This document shows positions 31,613 through 41,260 of a stretch of DNA of 64,000 nt, piece after piece. The stretch is from the NCBI GenBank assembly GCA_009363875.1, contig CM018680.1, forward strand, positions 60,190,700 to 60,254,699, read 5' to 3'. The notes under the pieces are model-generated. The model saw only the letters and a list, made by a program, of their open reading frames with translations, was not told the DNA's origin and did not search any database. Within the stretch, counting starts at the first letter, position 1. Every line of letters starts with the position of its first letter. The stretch comes from Mikania micrantha (taxonomy: Eukaryota > Streptophyta > Magnoliopsida > Asterales > Asteraceae). Position numbers and translations under genes: made by a program.

Positions 31613-32240
31613 TAAAAAATCCGAAACTTGAAAAAAATCTAAACCCGAATCGTACTCGAAGCCTAAAATTCAATTTGAATCTTGATTCAGATTGTTTAGG
31701 TTTGGATATATCCGAATCCAAAAAAGTTATTTGGATATTCGGGAGGGATTCATTTTTTTTTTAATTTGGGTTGTTCGGCTATCCAAATAATCCAATTATG
31801 AGCCAATAAATCATTATTAATTTCGATTTATTCAAGTTTTTAGGATGTTTTTAATAAATATAGGAATATATTAGACTATTTATTAATTTATTACAATAGA
31901 TTTGTGATCATTTTTGAAATTTGAACTTTTAAGTGTTATATTATGGATCTAAAATGTTAAATGCTTTATTTTAGGAACCAAATATAGGAAAATAAATAGT
32001 CAAAACAAACTTAAAAAATTAGGAAAATTTTAATTCAGCTTTATTCGGGTTGTTAGAGTTGTTCGGGTTATTCAGATTTATATGAATCCGAACCAAATTC
32101 TAATTCTGATAAATTCAAGTTGGATGAGAATTAAATCAATTTGGGTTAGATCGGGTTTGGATATAGGCAAAAAAAATCAACTCTGAATAACTTGATCAAA
32201 TAAGCTGAATAACTCATAATCCGACCAACGAACACCCCTA
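31613..32240. mobile_element. Probable hAT-like MITE
   Basis: The left end TAGCGGTGTTTAA and the right end, complemented, TAGGGGTGTTCGT form degenerate terminal repeats around a ccgaatcc / ttcgggtt-rich interior. No matching target duplication was found. Confidence 0.5.
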
Positions 32241-32869
32241 AATTCCTACCCTACTTTCAATTTTTAATAATTAATTATGTGAACAATGTCAAATTAAAAT
32301 ATTTTTACATGGTATGTATATATCTTTGAGTCGACTTAATTATTTTCATACTTCTAGGCTAGTTAAAAATTTAAGATCCTTTTAGGTATTTAGATGTTTA
32401 TCAATAAATTATAAAACTTTTTATAATGTTAGGTTGGGTAATTTATTTTATGAAATTTTACGTTTTTAATTAGGGTGAATTGATTTCACCCAATATATTA
32501 AGTTTTGAATTAATTTGTGAATCTTATCAACTTAAATTATATAAATAATTTGAAAACAAAAAATAACAATAATCTAAAACACTCAAAACAACATAACTTT
32601 AACAATAAAATTATATTTTTCAAGTAAATAAATCACTTAAAACATCACAAATATTCTGTGTTAACGTACATCCGATGATTAAAGAGGGTGAATTGAAGTT
32701 AATAAACATGAATTTTCATCTATATATACACTACACAAAAAAGTAAGTTTAGCGACAAATTCTAACATGTATCCGGTTACTACAATTAATCACAAAACAA
32801 ATCAATTGATACACAATATTAATTTTTACTAATTACTAATTAATTAGTGAACCCTCTTTATTTTTCATT

Positions 32870-33463
32870 TCAAAACCCTATCAATCTACAAGGCGAATAC
32901 CTAATCTTGTTATGTTCTGAAATGGTCTCAAGCTTAGGTGACCATGTTTGATCCTTGGACCCAACCAACTGTTCATACAGCTTCTTCAATTCAGGTGTAC
33001 TACACAAGAACCCATTTGTTGCACTTTCATTTTCTTGACCACTTCTTCCGGTAAGAATCTTCGCCATAAACTCCGGTGATATCTTGATCAAAACCCGCCC
33101 GTTTGCGTCCTTTATATACTCAAACGGACACTCTTTGAAGTTGATCGCGGTGTGGGTAGGTTTGTAACTAACCAAAGCAGAAATTGAAGAAGCCGAGAGG
33201 GTCTGGGATGATGAGAAGATGTCGAGTGGGAGAACATAGTAGGTTTGACCTGGTTTGAGCTGGTCATTGATGGTTAGAGCCGGGACCGGTTGGCCTATGA
33301 TGAAACGGTTCGCGTTACAGACCATGGTGTCCGGATGTTCCATCATGATCTCTCCAGCTATCCATTTTTTTCCTGTTAGGGTTCTTATGTTTCCATCCCA
33401 GTAGATTACTTTCACAGATGAATCTTCACTTGTAAGATAACAAGCAGCCATTGCATTGCCCAT
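32870..33463 (-). CDS. PADRE (DUF4228) domain protein
   Basis: An intact single-exon gene of 197 aa. The N-terminus MGNAMAAC has Gly2 for N-myristoylation and a nearby Cys for S-acylation, so membrane attachment is likely. The protein starts with the plant PADRE/DUF4228 layout: a short strand (VKVIYWDGNIRTL), the HPDTMVCNANRF block and the LKPGQTYYVLPL turn, and then a variable C-terminal tail. Members of this family are known mainly as stress- and pathogen-responsive genes of unknown biochemical action. The ATG is in good context (ACCATGG). The promoter side is packed with microsatellites (33480-33551). No lesion is seen. Confidence 0.88.
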   Translation of the reverse strand: MGNAMAACYLTSEDSSVKVIYWDGNIRTLTGKKWIAGEIMMEHPDTMVCNANRFIIGQPVPALTINDQLKPGQTYYVLPLDIFSSSQTLSASSISALVSYKPTHTAINFKECPFEYIKDANGRVLIKISPEFMAKILTGRSGQENESATNGFLCSTPELKKLYEQLVGSKDQTWSPKLETISEHNKIRYSPCRLIGF

Positions 33464-33479
33464 GGTATGTGTGTGTATG

Positions 33480-33551
33480 TTATATATCTATATATATATA
33501 TGTATGTATGTATATATATAGAGAGAGAGAGTGTGAGAGAGAGAGAGAGAT
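33480..33551 (-). promoter_or_regulatory. TA/TATG and GA microsatellites in the 5' leader of the PADRE gene
   Basis: Directly upstream of the start codon lie (TA)n with (TATG)n and then (GA)n; read on the gene strand this is a CT-rich tract followed by TA repeats. CT tracts are frequent in plant 5' UTRs and (GA)n/(CT)n can bind BBR/BPC factors; a role here is inference. Confidence 0.5.
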
Positions 33552-33669
33552 GAAGAAGATAGAATTGAAAGTGAGGAAGATGAATGGTGCGTATTTAGAT
33601 GAAGAAAAGATGGTTGACCGTTATAATGAAGTCTTGATGTGGCCGGTGGTCAGCAAAAGGCACCTTTGA

Positions 33670-34590
33670 ACTTTATGCATGCATAGGCATAGACGTATGG
33701 TTGGATGTTGATAGGCTAAAATTAAGATTCAAAACCCTACGCAACGCAAGTCGTCTGTGTGCCCAAAAGCTGCGATAACAATGTCGACACTTTTCAATAT
33801 TAAAGTCATTAATTAAGGGTTCCATTATTCAAACGCAACATTACATTAACTTTTTTATACGTCACTCAATTTATACGACTTTTATAAAAGTTATACTACA
33901 CTTGATATACAACACATACAGACATACTCATATATGATCTTTCGTATAACTCTATATGACGAGTATATGTTTCATATATAAAGTCAAAGGCTATATACAC
34001 ACACACACGTATAAATATGAGTTGTATAAAGCCTCTAATGTGATAGATGGCGGATTTGATAGATAAATATATGTGATACGATTTGTATAACTCCTATACA
34101 CGTCGTATATACACAGTAGCGAAGACAAGGCTTAGGGGGGGGGATAGGCTCCTGTAGGATCTCTCGATCGAATGTTAAAATACATTGTTTTTAAATAAGT
34201 TTGCTTTAAACAAAAAGGGTGCATAAATTTTATTACAATGGGCACAAATCTTATTAATATGGGCACAAATCTGATTACAAATGGCATAAGCTTAATTACA
34301 AAAGGGTGCAATAGAAAGTAAATAATGAAAATCGTGTTCTTTTGATAAATTTTATATAAATATTAACTTGTTATGTAACTTTAAAATTATTTATTTAAGC
34401 AATTGTTTTTTAAATACTTTTGATAAGTTTATTTCTTGATTTCAACTAACCTGACTTGTTTTTACACGGAACTGTGGGTTTTATTTTGTGGTTTCAACTA
34501 ACCTGGCCTATTTTTTACCGAGACCCATTTTTAACCCATTTTTTGCCCACGTAAAAATAAATTATGAATCTACCACTATATATATATATA
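33670..34590. other. Intergenic DNA with a G10 tract and a TA tract
   Basis: No gene is seen. A poly(G) run at about 34133 sits in the context gcttaggggggg. A (TA)n run at 34577-34590 borders the next foldback element. Confidence 0.45.
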
Positions 34591-35810
34591 GGATTGGGAT
34601 CAAATGCTAACCCTCTCTTAGAGCGATAACCCATTAACTTTGCTAAAACGAAGCCGAATCTTGAATTTTTTTTTTAACATCATTGTAACACAATTAGAAC
34701 ACCATGTTCTTTTATGAGTTTGGGCCAATTCATCACCGTTTAAAAAATATCATCGTTGTAAGTTTTGTGCTACAGTTCTGTAAGTTTTAAATATTTAAAC
34801 ACCTACAGTACTGTAAGAGCCCAAACGGTGATGAATTGGCCCAAACTCATAAAAGAACATGGTGTTCAAATTGTGTTACAATGATGTTAAACAAAAAATT
34901 CAAGATTCGGCTTCGTTTTGGCAAAGTTAATGGGTTATCGCTCTAAGAGTGGGTTAGCATTATGTAACATCACTGTACTTTAGGTTGTCCGTACATCCGT
35001 ACATCCGTACTATTACGACCTAAGAATTTTTATTAATAATGATAATGGATTATTTATTGATATTATTGATTATTATCACTGTTAATGGCATACATGATTA
35101 TAACACATATTATACGCGTAAACCATGAGAAGTTTAGTTGTAACCCAACTAAACAGAACCAGAGAGTTTATCGCAGTAATATTATTGAAAATGATGATTG
35201 TTGGTTCGGAATAAAAATAAATATGGGTTTTGGTTTGGGAATTTTAATATTAAAATTTATAAAATAATGGAACTGATTACGCGATGGTGAGGTTACGAAC
35301 GTTATCTAAACACGAATATTAATTCAGAAATATTAACTTAATAAATATATTAGCGTGAGTGACGATTCACACGAATATAATTATTAGGAATAATATTCTG
35401 AAACGATATTCAATAAATCGTAAATCGAATCGAAACACGATACGAGCGACCAATTCGCAAAGGTGACGATCTTTACGAATACGTACGCGAGCGACGCGTT
35501 TCGACGAAATAATTAAATAATATCAAACGATATTAAAATTAATAAATTAAAACTGAAAACGTTTATTAGGAATCACAACGTAAAGCAAAACCGAGTAAAT
35601 CAGTTATTTAAAATAATTAATTTTGTAAAAATAAAATGAAATCGTTTTACGAAATAAAATTATTTAAATCATTTTAATTAATGAAATTCAATTATTTATT
35701 CATGTTATGTTTAAATATGTTTTCGTTAAAAACCGAGCATAACCGATCATTTATTATATTTTATCGCGATAAAAACGAGACCGGTCACGGGGCAATAATA
35801 CGCGTTATAA

Positions 35811-35834
35811 GGAAGAAGATCACCATCTTCTTCC
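35811..35834 (+). promoter_or_regulatory. Perfect 10-bp hairpin after the LTR TATA-like box
   Basis: GGAAGAAGAT, loop CACC, ATCTTCTTCC. It begins just after ttataa and is identical in the 3' LTR (44960-44983). It would lie at or near the RNA start. Confidence 0.6.
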
Positions 35835-36229
35835 TCATTTTTACACACACTCTCTCACTAAAACCCTAAACCCGTCACCACTTTCTCTCTCTACCTTCTC
35901 TCTACCATAACTCACTCAAAACTCAACCAAATCACCTCATTCTTGCGCCAAATCGAAGATCTCGACATCCTCTACACGAAAGTACAAAGGATCGGTCCTA
36001 TATCCACCTCAAACTCTCGAAATCTTAGTGAGAAGGTACGTTTTTTTAGGGTTTTCTACAACCCGACAAAAACCGAACTTTAACCGGTTCAAAACATCAC
36101 TTTTTCGACCCATACACCTTCTAAATGAGTTTACTCATCTAAACCCACTCAAAACGACTATATATACGACTATACCTCGAAATCATCTTCTCCCATGGCT
36201 GAAAACCCGTTCGGGCGAATGACCCATGA

Positions 36230-36720
36230 GTATGAGCCATTCGCCGAATGAGTCGGGAGAATGAGTGGAGTATGAGTCGGGAGAATGAGTGGAGTATGAT
36301 TCGGGAGAATGAGTGGAGTATGAGTCAGGAGAATGAGTCGGGAGAATGAGTGGAGTATGAGTCAGGAGAATGAGTCATTCGGGACTCATTCGGAGAATGA
36401 CTCATTCGGGACTCATTCGGAGAATGACTCATTCGGGACTCATTCGGGAGACTCATTCGGAGAATGACTCATTCGGGACTCATTCGGAGAATGACTCATT
36501 CGGGACTCATTCGGGAGACTCATTCGGAGAATGACTCATTCGGGACTCATTCGGAGAATGACTCATTCGGGACTCATTCGGAGAATGACTCTCATTTGGG
36601 ACTCATTCGGAGAATGACTCAGTCGGGACTCATTCGGAGAATGACTCTCATTCGGGACTCATTCGGAGAATGACTCATTCGGGACTCATTCGGGAGAATG
36701 ACTCATTCGGGTGAAAACTC
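36230..36720 (+). repeat. LTR tandem array of ACTCAT / TGACTCA motifs
   Basis: The first part is built of units like gagaatgagtggagtatgag (ATGAGT orientation). From about 36380 it switches to 27-bp units like gagaatgactcattcgggac (ACTCAT orientation). About ten units contain TGACTCA, a GCN4/AP-1-type bZIP site, and more than twenty contain ACTCAT. The 3' LTR has the same array at 45380-45838 with one unit fewer. Confidence 0.85.
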
Positions 36721-36928
36721 ATTAGCATGAGCCATTCTTATGAAAATCACAAGAATGAGTCATTTTCACTACACCAACTCAATTAACAACTTAGATTTCA
36801 AAAAGAACAATCAAATAAGGGATCATAACTCTAGATAACATTTAATCAAACACAGGACTGTGAATACAACATTAGTACGAAAACGGTGAGCGCGCATAAT
36901 ACGAGAACACAGATACTAAGGACTTCAG

Positions 36929-37716
36929 GTGAGTTCTCATAACCTCCCTTTCTTTAAACTGTTTTGTTTTAAAACTCGGAGGTGAAGCATGTATACCAAA
37001 TTCAAATATTATTTTGATAACTCAAGGTTAATACCTGTTTATCAATATGATACTCACAATATTGAATTATCATTAATTATGGATTATCACTGATTAATAT
37101 TTTATAACCGTGTAAACATTGTTATTGACTTTGGTCAATAACAAAGATTACATGTATTGTCACAAACTTTGAGAGTCATCGCTCTTAACTCCGGTTAATT
37201 GCTTTGACATCATGTATTGTCACGTGGATTGTTTCCACTCTGTGAAGCATTGCCTTTGACTTCGGTTAAATGCTTTGACTTCATGTGTTGTCACGTGGTT
37301 AGCGACCACTCCATGAATCATGTATTTAACTTATGTTATTTACATAATGATCATGTATAGTCACGAACATTATTTGAGAATATAATTGATGAGATTGGTT
37401 GATTAGTTTGTGGATTGATTATCTATGTTTGACTATGATTATTTGTGATTGATTATGATTGATTGGTTATGTGATTATGTGATTGTGTGTGTGTTTGATT
37501 GTTGAGTTGGGAGATTGATTGGATTATCTCATACAGGTAATATTCTGGATTTTCACAGAAAATCATAAGCAATTGTATTTGTCTTATCTAAACTTCTTAT
37601 AAAACCATTTTTAAACTTAAACTTTTAAATTCATTTTATAAAACCTTTTAAGTACAAAACTTATGATTACTCACCAACTACTTCGTAGTTGACACTTGAT
37701 TTCTTACATGTTTCAG
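36929..37716 (+). other. Candidate intron in the 5' LTR
   Basis: Donor TTCAG/GTGAGTTCTC and acceptor TTACATGTTTCAG/GTGATG enclose 788 nt. The same arrangement is found in the 3' LTR (46052-46838) and, in reverse orientation, in two unrelated LTRs (57172-56645 and 62553-61713). Splicing would shorten the leader before gag. Confidence 0.5.
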
Positions 37717-38010
37717 GTGATGGAGACAAGTAGGATGAAGAGGATGGTCTCTTCTATTTTGGACATCATCATATAGGATCTTGGACTTAGCTAATTAACT
37801 AAAATTCTGGCGATTAGGATTTAGTTAATTTAGCTAATTCTTTTGTGTAATTGATGTACTTAATTCATGATGAACATGATTTTTGTGTAATTATTTTGGT
37901 TGATTGAATGATATATCATGATTTGATTTAGATGTCCACGAGCTTTTGAACAATCTACACATCCCTCGTGGCATCCCGACGATTCCGCCGCCGGTCGGGG
38001 TGTTACAGAT

Positions 38011-38023
38011 TGGTATCAGAGCC
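38011..38023 (+). other. Primer binding site (initiator Met tRNA)
   Basis: TGGTATCAGAGCC lies 3 bp after the LTR end, complementary to the 3' end of plant initiator methionine tRNA. Confidence 0.95.
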
Positions 38024-38225
38024 TGGGTTATAGGGAATTAGGTTACTAGAAATGGTTGACCTAGTTTATAACCGTAGGATACCCTAGTATGAAGTTACTT
38101 CATACACTAGTTGGTATATTCAGGATTTCATGCTTATGTGTTTATTACATGTTAACTGAACTCCTGCTATATATCTGATTCGCATGTATTTCTTGCTTAC
38201 GTGTGCCCTAATGATTCGATAAGGA

Positions 38226-38340
38226 CATGCACGTGGTGTATCGTAAAGGTGGTGGGACGTTGGCTAGGGCAGTTGCGACTGACCCTTACATATGCCCTAT
38301 ATATATACCATTTACAGTACATTAGGTGGATGTCAGTATT
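38226..38340 (+). repeat. Leader hairpin domain, copy 1
   Basis: Outer pairing of tgtatcgtaaa with tttacagtaca, and an inner stem AGGG-CAGT (38266-38273), loop TGCG, ACTG, bulged A, CCCT (to 38286). Copies 2 and 3 repeat this plan with changed but still complementary stems. Confidence 0.7.
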
Positions 38341-38446
38341 GAAGAATGTGGGAATTACCCGTTTGGGAAATTACCTGCTTAGGAAATTAAATGCTTAAGA
38401 ATTACCTGCTTTAGGAATTATTTGTTTGATCTATAAACTCCAGAGA

Positions 38447-38565
38447 AGGACACACTCGTGGTATACTACAAAGGTGGTGGGACGGTGGCTGGGGCAGTTG
38501 CGACTGACCCCTACATATGCCCTATACATATACCATTTGTAGTATATTGGGGGTCTGTCAGTGTC
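38447..38565 (+). repeat. Leader hairpin domain, copy 2
   Basis: Outer pairing of tggtatactacaaa with tttgtagtatatt; inner stem GGGG-CAGT, loop TGCG, ACTG, bulged A, CCCC at 38491-38511. Confidence 0.7.
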
Positions 38566-38689
38566 AGGAACTTAGGATACTATTAGGAACTCCTGCGAGG
38601 TTATGATATGTTGGTTGAGAATGTGTTGGATTGACATTTTGATGATCACATTTATGGACACTATTAAATTCACTTATGAACCATAATGA

Positions 38690-39065
38690 TTGGACACGTA
38701 GGGTGCATAGGATTAATGAACGGTATGAGCGATTAGTGATGAAATATGGATTTGGGTGATGATATAGACACTTGGTGATAATATAAACGCATAGTGATGA
38801 TACTAACACTTAGTGATAGTATGAACACTTGATGAGGATAAAACATAGGGGGGGATATGAACACTTAGTGACAATTAGAGCACTTAGTGATGATATGGAC
38901 CCTTATTGATGATTATGGACATTGGGATTAGTATAGATTTTAGTAAACTTGGGCATTAGGGGAAACTTAATGTCAGGTGAACTTAGACATTAGGTGAACT
39001 TAGAAATAGGCAAACCTACATGTCAAGGTGAACTTAGACATTAGGCAAACCTAAATGTCCAAGGG
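38690..39065 (+). repeat. Degenerate short tandem repeats in the retrotransposon leader
   Basis: Variants of acacttagtgatgatatg recur at 38760-38900, followed by variants of gaacttagacattaggt and caaacctaaatgtc at 38950-39065. Noncoding. Confidence 0.7.
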
Positions 39066-39159
39066 AACTAAAGACCACTTCACTCAAAATTATTCTACTT
39101 AGGATAAGGTTTGTGAAGTGAGGCTATGGTAAGGTACATGATACACCCTAAACACTAGC

Positions 39160-39280
39160 AAGGGCATAATCGTGGTGCAATGGAACGGTGGTGGGACGGT
39201 GTAGGGGAGATTGCGATCTACCTCTGCATATGCCCTATATATAAGCTTGTTGCATTGCATTGGGAGGTTGTCAGTGTTAG
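39160..39280 (+). repeat. Leader hairpin domain, copy 3
   Basis: Outer pairing of gtgcaatgg with ttgcattgcat; inner stem GGGG-AGAT, loop TGCG, ATCT, bulged A, CCTC at 39204-39224. The AGAT/ATCT pair replaces CAGT/ACTG of copies 1 and 2. Confidence 0.7.
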
Positions 39281-39513
39281 TATAGGGTGAGGAATGTATA
39301 GGACCTAGGAATAGTTAGTTAACACTAGTTATGACCAACTAGGACACCTAGTATAATATTAGGAGAGTCATAAACGTTATAAGTTTAATGACAGATAGGA
39401 GAGAAATATAGTTCCTATATGCAATCCTAACTGTTTAAAATAAACTCAATTGACCATTGTTTGTATGACTTACGTTGTACACGGTAGTAACATGTTTCTA
39501 ATTTCTCAGAAAC

Positions 39514-41164
39514 ATGCCGCCTCGCCGTCACAACGAAGATGACTCAAACAGTGGGGATGCTAACAACGGTAATGCCAACTCCGGCATACAAGAGTTAGCA
39601 ACACTGATCACTGGATTGGTGAATCAACTGACACAGGCCAATCAGTCACTCACTCAGAACAGAGGTGGTGCAAACCCTCCAACTTGCACATTCAAACACT
39701 TCAATTCCTGCAACCCCCCTGAAATTAACGGGAGTTGAATCGGCCACTGGTCTGCTACAGTGGTTCGAGAGTATGGAGAACACCTTCATCAACAGCGAAT
39801 GTCCCGAGAACTTGAAAGTTCGCTATGCCACTAGTGTTTTCCAAAAGAGAGCACTAACTTGGTGGAATGGGGAAAAGCGAACTAGGGGAGTGGATGCTGC
39901 ACTTGCACTGACGTGGACTGAGGTCAAGGACTTGATGACCACTGAATTCTGTCCTCGCAGTGAGATGAGGAAACTGGAGACTGAGTTCTGGGAACTCAAG
40001 CAGGATAGCGGAGAGAATGTCATCTATAATACTCAATTCCATGAGTATAGCTTACTGGTACCCCACATGGTGACGCCCTTGGAAAGGGCAATTGAGAAAT
40101 ATATCGGCGGACTGCCGGTACAGATTCAGGATACAGTCTACGGGAGCAATCCCAAAACACTTGAGGCTGCAATCCGATTATCTGCAACTCTCACTGATAA
40201 TCACGTGAAGAATGGAACTCTTACTCGGAAGGGATACAAGAAGGCTGACACCAAGACTGCTACAAAGGAAGTCAAAACTGAAGTCAAGTCTGAAGCTGCT
40301 AGTTCATCCAAAAGCAGCAACAAGAAGAGAAAGATCAGAAACTTTATGGTCACTGCTCCTGCTGCTAAATCTGCGCAGCAGTCATCTAACAACACTACTG
40401 CAAGAAATTACACTGGGAATACTCCCCAATGTAATACTTGTAGATACCATCATGCACCTAACTTGCCATGTCGCGTCTGCAACAACTGTGGCAAGTTTGG
40501 GCACTATGCTAATGTTTGTCGGAGTGCACCGCAAGCACAAAGGATGCAACATGCACCGCTTGCACTGCCAGCTCCTCATGCACAACCTATTCCGGCTGTA
40601 CCCATTCGCCAGGTACCTCAAGCACAGGCAAGAGCCTGTTATGAATGTGGTGAAGTGGGTCACTTCAGAAATCAATGCCCAAAGTTGACTGGGAATAATC
40701 AGAGGGTGGCAAGAGGCCGGGCATTTCAACTGAATGCTCCAGCTGCTCAAGCCAACCAGGACGTCGTCAACGGTACATTTTTGATCAACAGCTCTTATGC
40801 ATCTGTCCTATTTGATTCTGGTGCCGATAGGAGTTTCGTTTCATATGATTTTGAATGTTTGCTTGGTAGAACACGTACATATTTAGATAAACCGTTTAAC
40901 GTGGAAGTGGCTGACGGAAACACTATTGATATTGACACTATTATCGTTGGATGTACGGTGAACTTAAATGATCACGTTTTCCCAATTGATCTTATACCTA
41001 TGCATCTTGGTAACTTCGATGTTATCATAGGCATGGATTGGTTAGCCACCCACAAAGCGGAGATTGTATGCCATGAAAAGTACATTCGTATTCCCTTACC
41101 TTCGGGTGAAACCTTGAGAATATTTGGAGAAACTGCTAGTAATGGTCTTAAGCTTATGTCATGA
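39514..41164 (+). pseudogene. gag: gag-protease of the gypsy element, one frameshift and a stop
   Basis: Starts MPPRRHNEDDSNSG and codes for a capsid-type Retrotrans_gag domain (QWFESMENTF, RALTWWN), two CCHC zinc knuckles (CNNCGKFGHYANVC and CYECGEVGHFRNQC) and an aspartic protease with the catalytic DSGA in VLFDSGADRSFVS. The frame changes between 39700 and 39738, next to a C6 run and an AGTTGAA word, consistent with a single-base insertion: the first frame stops at 39736-39738 while the following 1.4 kb is open in another frame. TGA at 41162-41164 then separates it from pol, although the codons beyond stay open in the same frame to 44077. Both lesions would block a normal polyprotein unless bypassed. 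Confidence 0.88.
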
Positions 41165-41260
41165 ACTAAAGCACACAAGTACCTTAGGAAGAAATGTATA
41201 ACATTTTTAGCTCACATTGTAGAGAAGAAAGAGAAAGGAAAGAATATTGAAGATGTTCCA

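Larger units (their letters stand above)
34963..38007 (+). repeat. 5' LTR of the gypsy element
   Basis: A 3045-bp direct repeat of 44112-47129. It holds a TATA-like gcgttataagg at about 35801-35811, a perfect hairpin just after it, a telobox-like aaaaccctaaaccc leader, the ACTCAT array at 36230-36720 and a candidate intron (36929-37716). Confidence 0.93.

Noticed and set aside
36464..36673. ORF with repeated THSENDSFG peptide in the LTR (also 45614-45796)
   Set aside because: It is the translation of the 27-bp noncoding tandem array; the unit is a multiple of three, so the frame stays open by chance.
36230..36720. Regular repeats suggestive of a CRISPR array
   Set aside because: Units are adjacent with no unique spacers, lie in a plant LTR and are duplicated in the other LTR.
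41162..41164. Programmed stop-codon readthrough between protease and RT
   Set aside because: Possible because the frame is continuous on both sides, but a single copy cannot distinguish it from a mutation, so it is reported only as a lesion.
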